From NCBI RefSeq assembly GCF_014903745.1, contig NZ_JACVXA010000007.1:54080-118079 (forward strand): a stretch of DNA of 64,000 nucleotides. Direction: 5' to 3'. The translations under genes were made by a program, and so were the position numbers. The notes under the pieces were generated by a model that saw nothing but the letters and a program-made list of their open reading frames with translations, was not told the origin of the DNA and made no database searches. Positions 18,029 to 26,411 of the stretch are shown here, piece by piece. The stretch is from Mangrovicoccus algicola. Lineage in GTDB: Bacteria > Pseudomonadota > Alphaproteobacteria > Rhodobacterales > Rhodobacteraceae. Each line of letters begins with the position of its first letter. Within the stretch, counting starts at the first letter, position 1.

Positions 18029-20581
18029 TCAGAACTCCACAGCTGTCAGGGGCGCGCCGTCGAAACCGGCATGCGGGGTGATCGAGAGGGGGGCGAAGGG
18101 CACGGCCGCGCCGTCGCGCAGCAGCCCGGCCGCGAAATCGGCGGAGAGGGTCGCGCCCCCGGCTTGCCAGTCCAGCCGCAGAGCGGCCGCGTCGAAGACC
18201 GGGGCAAGCGCCCGGGCGCGGGCACAGAACGCCGCGAACCCGCCATCGGTGGCCGCCGATCCGGCCACCATCAGCCAGCCCGCCTGCGCGGCATGGGCAC
18301 GCCATTCCTGGCCCTTGTAGAGGCCGGTCTCCAGCCGTTCCAGCGGCGCCGAGGCCCAGAGCGCGGCATAGCCCTCCCCCGCCCGCTGGAACAGCCACTG
18401 GCCGTCCTCGATGCAGTCATCGAGCAGTTCGGCGGGCGCGAAGGCATGGGTGAAGCGCACCGGATGATCGTGGCGGTCGAGGTCATAGACCAGCGCCGCG
18501 ACATTGCCCTCCATGCAGACCCGCGGCACGACGCCATTGGCCATCCAGTAGGAGGGCCGCCCGCCGCCCCAGACCTTCAGCTCGCCGGGATGGTTGATCC
18601 ATGTGCGCGCCAGCGGATGGGCGGCGAACTGGATTTCCGCGACATGCTGCTGGTGGCCCGGATCGCCGGTGCGGTGGCCGGTCACGGCCGACAGCTGCGA
18701 CGCGGCCGATTTCCACAGCGCCAGTTTGGCGTTCTGGTTCAGCCCCTGGACATAGCGCGCCTCCAGCCGGTCATGGCCCTCCAGCCGGTGCAGCGCGTCG
18801 CAGGCGGCGGGCGGCGCGTAATCCGACACGGCAAACAGCGCCGCGGCGCGTTCATGGCCCGGGCACCAGATGCCGCCGAAGGCGATGGCCGCCACCGCGC
18901 CCAGTTCGGTGGCGGGCCCGGCGAACAGCTCCTTCTCGTAGACCCGGCCTTGGCTGCCCACCGGCATGCCGTCGACCGAATGCAGCGCGGTCATCACGAA
19001 GATGCTGTCGATCAGCGCCTTCGCCCGCGCCTTCAGATCGGCATCCGGGCTGCAGGCCTCAAGCGTGAACAGCCCCAGGAGGTCGATGGGGTAGTAGCAG
19101 GAGGAATTCCACTCGGCGAGCCCGTGATCCTCGACGGAGTCGAACCACCGCCCCAGCCGGATCCGCGCGGCCTCGCGATGCCCGGCGCCGCTCCGGCCGC
19201 TATTGGGGAAGACCTCGTCGGGGAAGGTGTCCCCCGCGAGGAACTGCGCGACATGGAAGCAGAAGGCGTGGTTCTCGCTCCAGAACCACATCACGTCATT
19301 GCCCGGCTCGTCCAGCCAGTAGCGGAAATCCAGGATCGCGCGGCGCACCTCGTCCCAGAGCGGCTGCGCCACCCCGGTCCCGGCATGGGCGCGCCAGGCC
19401 CAGATCAGCGGCAGGATCCAGAAATCGGCGCAGTCATGCCGGTCATTGATGCCGCGCATCGTGTGGCGGAAGATGCGTTCGATCTCCCCGGCATCGCCCC
19501 CTTCGCGCAGCAGGAGCAGCGCGCGGGAAATGCTGGTGCCCGGTTCGGCGGCGATGCGGGCGCGGGCGCGGGCCTTGCGCTCGGCCAGCGTCGCGCCCTC
19601 CAGCCGCGCGACCTCGCCCATGATCGTGGTGCCCAGCGACGCGTCCAGCCGCACCGCCCCCGCCTGCACGGAAAAGACCAGCGCATAGCAGCCCGGCGCG
19701 ATCCCCGCGACATCGAACAGCCGGTGCACCTCGCCCGCGCGGGTGACGGTGAACCGCACCGGCGCCTTCAGCGGCAGCCGGTCGGCCAGCACGTTCATCG
19801 TCGCGCTGCCATCGGCGGATTGCCCGTCATGCAGCATCACCTCCACCGGCTCGGCAGGCGTGTGATCACAGACCACCGCCAGCTGTCCCTCCTCGTGGAA
19901 CAGACGCGTCGTGCGCAGCGCGGCCAGGGTCTTCTCGACATCGCGCAGCCTTTCGGGATCGACCGCCGCCTGCAGACCCGCGGACAGGCCCTGCCCCGCG
20001 ACCAGCCCCAGCCGGAAGAAGCAGCTGGTATCGCGCTCATGCAGGTCCTCGATCCGCACGGTCAGCGCCGTCACCCCCGCGGGCAGCGCCACCGCGACCC
20101 GCGCCTTGTGGGGAATGTTGCGGTCGAGCGGCGCATGCACCGCCACCAGCCGCTCGCCCGCCCAGAGATGGACGACGCCGCAGGTCTCGATCTCGAAGGT
20201 GACGCTCTGCGCCTCCTCGGCGCGGATCAGCGCGCGGGCGAAGCGGGCGATGCGGGTGGGGCGGAAACAGAAGGTGGTGAAATCGACCCGCGGATTCTCG
20301 CCGCCCAGATAGACCTCGGAGAAGCTCTCCGCGGCGGGGATCTGCGGATCCAGCCCGGGCAGGATCTTGCGGAAGGCCTCGCGGCAGGGCAGGTCGCCGG
20401 TCGCCACCCAGCCATTGACGAAACGGTAATCCACCTGGTCGGGATGCACCCGCGCCGTGCCGGGAAAGATCTCCCGCGCGGCCGGGGTGACCAGCCAGCG
20501 GTTCACGGCGGCGCCCTCCTCCAGCGGCCACCAGACCGGCTTTGCGCCATGTTGCGCAACTTTTTGCTCTACGTGCTGCAC
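18029..20581 (-). CDS. Large cytoplasmic protein of unassigned family, probable carbohydrate-active enzyme
   Basis: 850 residues, GTG start chosen for its GGAGGAGAGG ribosome site 9 bases upstream. No signal peptide. I cannot place it in a named family. The first 300 residues look beta-rich (VTFEIETCGVVHLWAGERLV). Residues about 340-650 are helical with aromatic motifs WFWSENHAFCFHVAQFLAG and EWNSSCYYPIDLLGLFTLEA, suggesting an (alpha/alpha) toroid as in heparinase- or GH105-like enzymes. The last 200 residues again look beta-rich. It is the first gene of the operon with GH105 and the ABC importer, so it likely degrades the same uronate-containing oligosaccharide. One LacI-type operator lies inside its first codons. 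Confidence 0.7.
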   Translation of the reverse strand: MQHVEQKVAQHGAKPVWWPLEEGAAVNRWLVTPAAREIFPGTARVHPDQVDYRFVNGWVATGDLPCREAFRKILPGLDPQIPAAESFSEVYLGGENPRVDFTTFCFRPTRIARFARALIRAEEAQSVTFEIETCGVVHLWAGERLVAVHAPLDRNIPHKARVAVALPAGVTALTVRIEDLHERDTSCFFRLGLVAGQGLSAGLQAAVDPERLRDVEKTLAALRTTRLFHEEGQLAVVCDHTPAEPVEVMLHDGQSADGSATMNVLADRLPLKAPVRFTVTRAGEVHRLFDVAGIAPGCYALVFSVQAGAVRLDASLGTTIMGEVARLEGATLAERKARARARIAAEPGTSISRALLLLREGGDAGEIERIFRHTMRGINDRHDCADFWILPLIWAWRAHAGTGVAQPLWDEVRRAILDFRYWLDEPGNDVMWFWSENHAFCFHVAQFLAGDTFPDEVFPNSGRSGAGHREAARIRLGRWFDSVEDHGLAEWNSSCYYPIDLLGLFTLEACSPDADLKARAKALIDSIFVMTALHSVDGMPVGSQGRVYEKELFAGPATELGAVAAIAFGGIWCPGHERAAALFAVSDYAPPAACDALHRLEGHDRLEARYVQGLNQNAKLALWKSAASQLSAVTGHRTGDPGHQQHVAEIQFAAHPLARTWINHPGELKVWGGGRPSYWMANGVVPRVCMEGNVAALVYDLDRHDHPVRFTHAFAPAELLDDCIEDGQWLFQRAGEGYAALWASAPLERLETGLYKGQEWRAHAAQAGWLMVAGSAATDGGFAAFCARARALAPVFDAAALRLDWQAGGATLSADFAAGLLRDGAAVPFAPLSITPHAGFDGAPLTAVEF
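20551..20567. promoter_or_regulatory. LacI-type operator inside the start of the 850-residue protein gene
   Basis: GTTGCGCAACTTTTTGC. Its core TTGCGCAA (20552-20559) is a perfect palindrome with the central CG typical of LacI/GalR operators. The 17 bases recur at 20681-20697 with one change. It sits 15-31 bases inside the minus-strand coding region, where a bound repressor could block elongation. Confidence 0.5.
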
Positions 20582-20643
20582 GAATCCTCTCCTCCCGAGG
20601 CCTGATATTCCGGATAAAACGGCAATTCAGCCTCATATCGGCG

Positions 20644-20702
20644 TTGACAGAGCCACAGACTTGCACAATTGTCCAGATGCGTTGCGAAACTTTTTGCGCA
20701 AC
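20644..20702 (+). promoter_or_regulatory. Promoter and double LacI-type operator of the binding-protein gene
   Basis: TTGACA at 20644-20649 is followed after 17 bases by AATTGT (20667-20672), a weak -10. Just downstream, 20681-20702 reads GTTGCG, a 10-base centre, then CGCAAC, containing a near copy (TTGCGAAA) and an exact copy (TTGCGCAA, 20694-20701) of the operator core. The position over the probable start of transcription fits simple repression by the LacI protein. Confidence 0.45.
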
Positions 20703-20724
20703 CGGGAGGAATAGGGAGGATACC

Positions 20725-21981
20725 ATGCTCAAGCTTGCGACCGCCGCGAGCGCCCTGGCCTTGATTGCCGGGCAGGCTCTGGCCAAGGACACGATCAGCT
20801 TCGCCTTCACCGATGACGACCCCGCCTATATCGAGAGGATGGGCGCGCTGCTGGAGGAGTTCGAGGCCGCCAATCCCGATATCGAGGTGGAATTCATCAC
20901 CGCGGGCTATTCGCAGCTGGTCGAGCAGCTGCCCCTGCAGCTGGCCGTGGGCGAGGGGCCGGACCTGGCCAAGATCGCCGATCACGGGCTGATGCGCTAC
21001 ACGCTGGACCTGCGCCCCTACATGGCCGATCCCGACGGGTTCGCCGCGCTGCATGGCAGCACGCTGAACCTGCTGAAGACCGCCGATGCGCCTGCCGACA
21101 AGATCGGGGGGTTCCAGCTGTCGCAGACGCTGAACCTGCCCTTCGTCAACAAGACGCTGTGGGACCAGGCGGGCGAACCCCTGCCCGAGGCGGGCGCGAC
21201 GCTGAACGAGATCGTCGAGGCCTCGCAGCGCGTCGCCGAGGCCACCGGCATCGACATCCCCTTCACCATGGACCGCTCCGGCCACCGCTTCACCGGCCCG
21301 GCCTTCTCCTATGGCGCGCATTACGCGGTGGACGGCCACCTGACCTTCCCCGACGAGGCGGCAAAGGCCTATATCGCCGACATGTATCGCTGGACCCGGG
21401 AAGGCGCCTTCCCCAAGGAGATGTGGGGCGCCGCGGGCGGGTCGCGCTACAAGAACATGGGCGATGAATTCGTCGATGCGAACGTGGCCACCTATTTCGC
21501 GGGCAACTGGATGGTGAACCCGTTCAGGGCCAAGATCGGCCAGGATTTCGAATGGACGGTGCTGGACGCGCCCTGCGGCGACGGCGGCTGCATCCCGATG
21601 CCGGGCGGCACGTTCCTGGCGGCCTTCAACACCACCGACCATCCCGAGGCGGTGGCGAAGCTGGTGGAATTCCTCGGCTCCGAACAGGTCGTGCGCGCGC
21701 TGGCGGAGCGGTTCGTCATCATCCCCGGCGCCGCCATCGACGATCTCGCGTACCAGATCGACGATCCCAGCGCCGCCGCGGCGATGAAGGTCTTCGCCCG
21801 CAATGCCCCCAAGGTCACCGACGAGATCCGCGACTGGTCGGCCTTCCCCGGCATCCAGGCGGTGCAGGGCGCGATCGTGCAGCGCATGTCGCAGCTGATC
21901 GTCGGGGAACTGTCCCTGGAGGACACCTATGACCGCCTGGCCTCGGATATCGCCACGATCGATTCCGAACTGAGCAACTGA
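20725..21981 (+). CDS. ABC sugar-binding protein (CUT1, extracellular family 1)
   Basis: 418 residues; start at MLKLATAASALALIAGQALA, an N-terminal signal peptide, with GGGAGGATACC before the ATG. The mature part shows the family pattern: RMGALLEEFEAANPDIEVEFI, QLPLQLAVGEGPDLAKIADH and YFAGNWMVNPF. It captures an oligosaccharide in the periplasm for the permeases on the opposite strand. It is transcribed divergently from its transport partners, sharing a 143-base control region. Two strong hairpins follow the stop. Confidence 0.92.
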   Translation: MLKLATAASALALIAGQALAKDTISFAFTDDDPAYIERMGALLEEFEAANPDIEVEFITAGYSQLVEQLPLQLAVGEGPDLAKIADHGLMRYTLDLRPYMADPDGFAALHGSTLNLLKTADAPADKIGGFQLSQTLNLPFVNKTLWDQAGEPLPEAGATLNEIVEASQRVAEATGIDIPFTMDRSGHRFTGPAFSYGAHYAVDGHLTFPDEAAKAYIADMYRWTREGAFPKEMWGAAGGSRYKNMGDEFVDANVATYFAGNWMVNPFRAKIGQDFEWTVLDAPCGDGGCIPMPGGTFLAAFNTTDHPEAVAKLVEFLGSEQVVRALAERFVIIPGAAIDDLAYQIDDPSAAAAMKVFARNAPKVTDEIRDWSAFPGIQAVQGAIVQRMSQLIVGELSLEDTYDRLASDIATIDSELSN

Positions 21982-22035
21982 CGGCCGCCCTTCCCTTCGG
22001 CCGTCCGGGGGCGGGTGCCCCTCCGCACCCGCCCC
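21980..22035 (+). terminator. Tandem hairpins after the sugar-binding-protein gene
   Basis: First stem GACGGCCG / CGGCCGTC (21980-22005, overlapping the stop codon), second stem GGGGCGGGTGC / GCACCCGCCCC (22008-22035). Neither is followed by a T-tract, so 3'-end protection of a highly expressed binding-protein mRNA is as likely as termination. Confidence 0.45.
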
Positions 22036-22133
22036 GCCCTGCATCCGGACGCCTGCCGCCTGTTTCTTTCGCCGCGCCGCCGCGCTAGGATCGGCCCGAG
22101 GCAGAAGATACGGACAGCAGACAGGAGTCCCCG

Positions 22134-22436
22134 ATGCGCAGAACCCTCCTTGCCGCGGTGGCGGCCTCCCTGCTGGGCGCGGCGATCGCCCCGGTTCCGG
22201 CAATGGCGGCCTCGATGGGCCGCTACGAGGTGGCCGGCGTCGAGGGCGAGGACATGCTCAAGATGCGCGCCGGGCCGGGAACGGGCTATAACGTGCTTCT
22301 CGGCCTGCCCAACGGCACCGTCCTGCGCGTCCATAGCTGCCAGCAGACCGGCCCGACGCGCTGGTGCAGCGTCTCGCTGGATCGCGCGCGCGAGGTTTCC
22401 GGCTATGTCTCCTGGGCGTATCTGCGCAAGAAATAG
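22134..22436 (+). CDS. Small exported SH3-domain protein
   Basis: 100 residues with signal peptide (LLAAVAASLLGAAIAPVPAMA) and a single bacterial SH3 (SH3b/SH3_3) domain: MLKMRAGPGTGYNVLLGLPNGTVLRV and GYVSWAYLRK. Such small periplasmic proteins are thought to bind peptidoglycan. The two cysteines (HSCQQTGPTRWCSV) may form a disulfide. ACAGGAG precedes the ATG. It stands alone, convergent with the cobalamin ABC operon 24 bases away. Confidence 0.8.
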   Translation: MRRTLLAAVAASLLGAAIAPVPAMAASMGRYEVAGVEGEDMLKMRAGPGTGYNVLLGLPNGTVLRVHSCQQTGPTRWCSVSLDRAREVSGYVSWAYLRKK

Positions 22437-22460
22437 CCGCCGCCCGCAGCGGGTCCGGCG

Positions 22461-23213
22461 CTAGAAGAACGCGATGCGCAGCCCCGCCCCGGACCGCTCG
22501 ATCCGGGCCTCGACCCCGAAGACGTCGCGGATCAGCCCGGCATCCAGCACCTGCGCGGGCCGCCCCTGCGCCACCAGCCGGCCATCCTGCATCACCGCGA
22601 TCTCGTCGCAGAAGGCGGCCGCCTGGTTCAGGTCATGCAGCGCCACCACCACGCGGGCCCCCAGATGCGGCAGCAGCCGCAGCAGCTCCAGCTGATGGCG
22701 GATGTCCAGGTGGTTGGTCGGCTCGTCCAGCAGCAGCTCGCGCGGTTCCTGGGCCAGGGCGCGGGCGATCTGCACGCGCTGGCATTCGCCGCCCGACAGG
22801 GTCGCCCAGGGCTGGTCGCCGCGGCCCTGCATCCCGGCGCGTGCCAGCGCCGCCGCCACCGCCGCCTCGTCCGCCGCCGACCAGGGCGCCCAGGCCCCGC
22901 GCCGCGGCGGCCGCCCCAGCGCCACGACCTCGCGCACGCTCAGCGCCGAGGCGGTCGCGGCATCCTGTTCCACCAGCGCCAGGCGGCGGGCGACATCGCG
23001 GCGGCGCATCCGCGCCATGGGCTGCCCATCCAGCAGCACCGCCCCGCCCGTGCCGCGGCGCAGCCCCGCCATCAGCCGCAGCAGGCTGGACTTGCCCGAG
23101 CCGTTGGGCCCCACCAGCCCCAGCACGCCGCGTCCGGGCAGCCGCAGCGTGACCCCCCGCAGGATCGGCACGCCCCCGGGCGCCCAGTGCAGATCCTCGG
23201 CCGAGAGGCTCAT
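22461..23213 (-). CDS. btuD: Cobalamin (BtuD-type) ABC transporter ATPase
   Basis: 250 residues. Walker A GPNGSGKSS, Q-loop region LVEQDAATASALSVREVV, signature LSGGECQRVQIARAL, Walker B ELLLDEPTNHLD and switch His in VVALHDLNQAA place it in the FecE/BtuD/HmuV group. It overlaps the permease gene by 4 bases. Heme and siderophore ATPases look alike; the cobalamin assignment rests on the riboswitch that heads the operon. Confidence 0.8.
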   Translation of the reverse strand: MSLSAEDLHWAPGGVPILRGVTLRLPGRGVLGLVGPNGSGKSSLLRLMAGLRRGTGGAVLLDGQPMARMRRRDVARRLALVEQDAATASALSVREVVALGRPPRRGAWAPWSAADEAAVAAALARAGMQGRGDQPWATLSGGECQRVQIARALAQEPRELLLDEPTNHLDIRHQLELLRLLPHLGARVVVALHDLNQAAAFCDEIAVMQDGRLVAQGRPAQVLDAGLIRDVFGVEARIERSGAGLRIAFF

Positions 23214-24265
23214 CGCCGCCCCCGCGAGCGCCACAGGATCAGCGCGAAGGCCGGCGCGCCGAACAGCGCAGTGACCACCCCGACCGGCAGGACCTGCCCC
23301 GGCAGCACCAGCCGCGACAGCACGTCGGCCCCGGTCAGGAACACCGCCCCCGCCAGCGCGGCGGCCGGGATCAGCCGCCCGTGCGACGGCCCCACCAGGA
23401 AGCGCATCGCATGGGGGATCACCAGCCCGACGAAGCCCACCGCGCCGATCAGGCTGACCACCGCCGCGGTCAGCACCGCGGTCAGCGCCAGGAGCCCGGC
23501 GCGCAGCCGCACCACCTCCACCCCCAGCGCGGCGGCGGCATCCTCGCCGAAGGCGAAGGCATCCAGCGCCCGCGCCCGCCACAGGCACAGTCCCAGACCG
23601 GCCAGCGCCACCGGCACCGCCAGCGCCGCATCCGGCCAGCGCACCCCGCCGAGGCTGCCCAGCATCCAGAACAGGATGCCGCGGGTCTGCTCGGCATCCG
23701 CCGAGGAGGCGACGATGAAGGCGGTCGCGGCATTGAACAGCTGCGACCCCGCCACCCCCGCCAGGATGATCCGCTCGGTCCCGCCGCCCGCGCCGAAGGC
23801 CAGCAGCCCGACCAGCGCGAAGGCCAGCGCCGCCCCCGCCAGCGCCCCGGCAGGCACGCCGAGCAGGCCCGCCCCCGCGGCCAGCACGATCACCGAGACC
23901 GCCCCCGCCGAGGCCCCGGCCGAGATGCCCAGCAGGTAGGGTTCGGCCAGCGGGTTGCGCAGCAGTGCCTGGAGCACCACGCCGCAGACCGCCAGCGCCG
24001 CGCCGCAGGCCATGGCCACCACCGCGCGGCTGGCACGGTAATGCCAGATGATGCCCTCGCGGATCGGATCGACCGGCAGCGACAGGCCCAGCAGGCGGTT
24101 GCCCAGCGTCGCCGCGACATCCGCCGCCCCGACCCGGACATCCCCCAGCATCAGCGCCGCGGCGAGCGCGACGGCCAGGATCGCCGCCGCCGCGCCCAGA
24201 ACCGGCGCCAGTCCCAGCGACAGGCCCCCGGCGGGCAGGCGCCGCATCGCGGCGGCAAGGCTCAT
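23210..24265 (-). CDS. btuC: Cobalamin (BtuC-type) ABC transporter permease
   Basis: 351 residues of the FecCD family with about 10 TM helices. Typical segments are RASRAVVAMACGAALAVCGVV, NPLAEPYLLGISAGASAGA and the C-terminal coupling region SLIGAVGFVGLVIPHAMRFLVG. The start overlaps the binding-protein stop by 4 bases. It forms the inner-membrane channel with the BtuD-type ATPase. Confidence 0.82.
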   Translation of the reverse strand: MSLAAAMRRLPAGGLSLGLAPVLGAAAAILAVALAAALMLGDVRVGAADVAATLGNRLLGLSLPVDPIREGIIWHYRASRAVVAMACGAALAVCGVVLQALLRNPLAEPYLLGISAGASAGAVSVIVLAAGAGLLGVPAGALAGAALAFALVGLLAFGAGGGTERIILAGVAGSQLFNAATAFIVASSADAEQTRGILFWMLGSLGGVRWPDAALAVPVALAGLGLCLWRARALDAFAFGEDAAAALGVEVVRLRAGLLALTAVLTAAVVSLIGAVGFVGLVIPHAMRFLVGPSHGRLIPAAALAGAVFLTGADVLSRLVLPGQVLPVGVVTALFGAPAFALILWRSRGRR

Positions 24266-25305
24266 GGCGCCAGGCCCAGGTCGCGCAGCCCCGCGGCCAG
24301 CACCTCCACCCCGTCCACCGCGCGCAGGGTGGGGTTCATCGACTGGGCGGGCATCTCGATCAGCCGGCCTTCGCGCACCGCGCTCAGCCGGGAGGCCACC
24401 GGATCTCGCTCCAGGAAGGCCCGCTTGGCCGCCACGTCGTCGCCCGGCAGGCTGCGCCGCTCCATCCGGCCCAGGACGATCACGTCCGGATCCAGCGCGG
24501 CGATGGTCTCCCAGCCGACCAGCGGCCATTCCTCCTGCGAGTCGATGACGTTGCGCAGCCCCGTCACCTGCGAGATCCAGCCCGGCGCGCCGAGCCGGCC
24601 GGCGACATAGGCCTCGCCCTCGATCCGCGGCGAAGAGAACCAGTAGAGCACCGAGACATCCCGTCCGCGCAGCGCCTCCGCCCCTGCCGTGACCGCCTCG
24701 ATGCGCGCGCGGTTCGCCGCGATCAGCGCCGCCCCCGCCTCCGGCCGGTCGAAGATGGCGGCAAGTTCCGCGATCTCCTGCTCCAAGAGCGCCATGTCCC
24801 AGGCCTGCGACCGCGCGCCGTCGCCGCTCCCGGCGTTGAAGGCGCTTTTCGCGCATTCCGCCGGGGAGACATAGGCGGGGATGCCGAAATCGGCGAACTG
24901 GTCCCAGCTGCCGACCCGCGACTCGCCGGGGCCGATATCGTTGATCCATTGCGCGGCGACGAAATCGGGCCGCACCGCCAGCACAGTCTCGAAACCCGGC
25001 GAGTTGTCGGCCAGCCGCGGCAGCGCCGCCCCCGCCTCCGCCAGCGGCGCGGGCAGCGGATCGAGCCAGATGGCCGTGCCCGCGATCCGATCCGTCACCC
25101 CCAGCGACAGCAGGATCTCGGTCGTGCCCTGGCCCAGCGACACGGCGCGGGCGGGCGGGGCGGCGACCTGCAGCGGATGGCCGCAATTGGCGATCTCCAG
25201 CGGGAAACCCGCGGGATCGGCCCGCAGCGCGGCCATGGGCAGGATCAGCCCCGTCAGGGCGGAAAGGCACAGAAGGCGGCCGGGGCCGCGGCGGGACAGG
25301 ATCAT
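24262..25305 (-). CDS. btuF: Periplasmic cobalamin-binding protein (BtuF-type)
   Basis: 347 residues starting at MILSRRGPGR, with AAGGAG spaced for initiation. Signal peptide LLCLSALTGLILPMAALRADP. The fold is that of class III metal-chelate binding proteins: RAVSLGQGTTEILLSLGVTDRIAGTA, then LAVRPDFVAAQW and LDPDVIVLGR. First gene of the btuFCD-like operon, directly downstream of a cobalamin riboswitch. No TonB-dependent receptor (BtuB) is in the window, so passage of the outer membrane must rely on a receptor elsewhere. The alternative substrates are corrinoid precursors such as cobinamide. Confidence 0.8.
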   Translation of the reverse strand: MILSRRGPGRLLCLSALTGLILPMAALRADPAGFPLEIANCGHPLQVAAPPARAVSLGQGTTEILLSLGVTDRIAGTAIWLDPLPAPLAEAGAALPRLADNSPGFETVLAVRPDFVAAQWINDIGPGESRVGSWDQFADFGIPAYVSPAECAKSAFNAGSGDGARSQAWDMALLEQEIAELAAIFDRPEAGAALIAANRARIEAVTAGAEALRGRDVSVLYWFSSPRIEGEAYVAGRLGAPGWISQVTGLRNVIDSQEEWPLVGWETIAALDPDVIVLGRMERRSLPGDDVAAKRAFLERDPVASRLSAVREGRLIEMPAQSMNPTLRAVDGVEVLAAGLRDLGLAP

Positions 25306-25369
25306 CGACACTCCTTTTCCGGACACCCCGTCCGGCGGTCATGAGGACCGGCCCGCGACGCGCGGCACC

Positions 25370-25559
25370 GGGGCGGCAGGTCTCCTGACTCGCGGCCATG
25401 GTCCCGGCACGGCCTTCCCGCATCGCGCGATGCAGTGGCCCGCCCCGCGGGGCGAAGATGCCGGAACGGCCGCCTACAGTTGCGGGGGCAGTCCCGGATT
25501 TCCCGCCCGCGAAGGCCGGGGCACCGGGTTCCCTTTTCATCCCCCCTGCGGGGGAACCG
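25370..25559 (-). promoter_or_regulatory. Cobalamin (B12) riboswitch
   Basis: Read on the minus strand, the region has the ordered conserved elements of the adenosylcobalamin riboswitch: GGTTCCCCCGCAGGGGGGAT, then GATGAAAAGGGAACCCGGTG, then GACTGCCCCCGCAACTGTA, GCCACTGC, GGGAAGGC, and at the 3' side the B12 box GAGTCAGGAGACCTGCC. About 65 bases separate its end from the BtuF start; that segment has a CCGGAC/GTCCGG hairpin immediately before the ribosome site AAAAGGAG, and no T-tract, which favours control of translation over termination. The operon should be repressed when cobalamin is plentiful. Confidence 0.95.
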
Positions 25560-25717
25560 TCCGCGGGCATCCCTCCGCGGCGGGCCGGGACTTGTCAAGC
25601 CGGGGCGGAGGCGCGGCGCCATTCCGGACGGATGAACCGCTTTACTGAACACTTGTCCGAATCTATTGACACCCTGTCCTGTCCCGTGGTTTCTGGGCCC
25701 CGGAGGAGACGGACCCG

Positions 25718-26380
25718 ATGCGAAAGCCCCTGGCACAGACGCAGACCGGACCGCTGGTGCTGGACACCGCGGAACGGCTGTTCGCGGAACGCGGATTTTC
25801 CGCCGTGTCGCTGCGCGAGGTCGCGCGCGAGGCGGGGGTGGCCGTCTCCAGCGTGATCTACCATTACGAGGACAAGTTCGGCCTGCTGGCCGAGATCTAC
25901 GACCGCCACACGCGGCCCATGAACGCGCGCCGCGCCGAACTGCTGGGCGAGGCCACGCGGATCGCCGACCGGTCCGACCGGCTGACCGCGATCCTGCGCG
26001 CCTATCTGATCCCCGCCTTCCGCTCCTCGGGCGACGAGACCGGCGGCGGCGCGCGCTTCACCCGGCTGCGCGCGATGCTCTCGGCCGAGGCCGATCCGAA
26101 GGTGCGCGGGATCATCGCCGCCAGCTTCGACGCCACCACGCGGCAGTTCCTCGACGCGATCGGGGATTGCCTGCCCGGGGCCGAACGCGGCGCCATCGTC
26201 TGGCAGGCGCAGTTCCTGCTGGGCGGGCTTTACTACACGCTGGTCAATCCCGAGCGGATCGCCCGGCTGTCGGACGGCACCGAGGATGCCGCCGATCACG
26301 ACCGGGCCATCGCGATGCTTATCGCGGCGGCCCATGCAGCTTTCCTCGCCCTCGTCCCGGAGGAGACGGACGCGGGCTGA
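25718..26380 (+). CDS. TetR-family transcriptional regulator
   Basis: 220 residues. The N-terminal HTH is clear (LDTAERLFAERGFSAVSLRE, then VAREAGVAVSSVIYHYEDKF). The C-terminal domain resembles the CerR/YttP-type groups (GAIVWQAQFLLGGLYYTLVN). Upstream, TTGACA at 25666-25671 may be its -35 element. It is followed after 31 bases by the TAXI binding-protein gene on the same strand, so it probably controls the TAXI-TRAP-LigI operon and itself. The ligand is unknown, presumably the imported acid or a derivative. Confidence 0.88.
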   Translation: MRKPLAQTQTGPLVLDTAERLFAERGFSAVSLREVAREAGVAVSSVIYHYEDKFGLLAEIYDRHTRPMNARRAELLGEATRIADRSDRLTAILRAYLIPAFRSSGDETGGGARFTRLRAMLSAEADPKVRGIIAASFDATTRQFLDAIGDCLPGAERGAIVWQAQFLLGGLYYTLVNPERIARLSDGTEDAADHDRAIAMLIAAAHAAFLALVPEETDAG

Positions 26381-26411
26381 CATCACTGCACGGAACAGGG
26401 AGGAACCATCC

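Noticed and set aside
16889..20605. A 1238-codon open frame on plus, antisense to the GH105 and 850-residue protein genes
   Set aside because: Its translation is Arg/Gly/Gln/His-rich without domains, while the minus frames encode recognisable proteins with signals, ribosome sites and coupling. High G+C makes such antisense frames common.
22461..25305. Heme or ferric-siderophore importer
   Set aside because: Protein families alone allow it, but the cobalamin riboswitch at the head of the operon favours corrinoid uptake.
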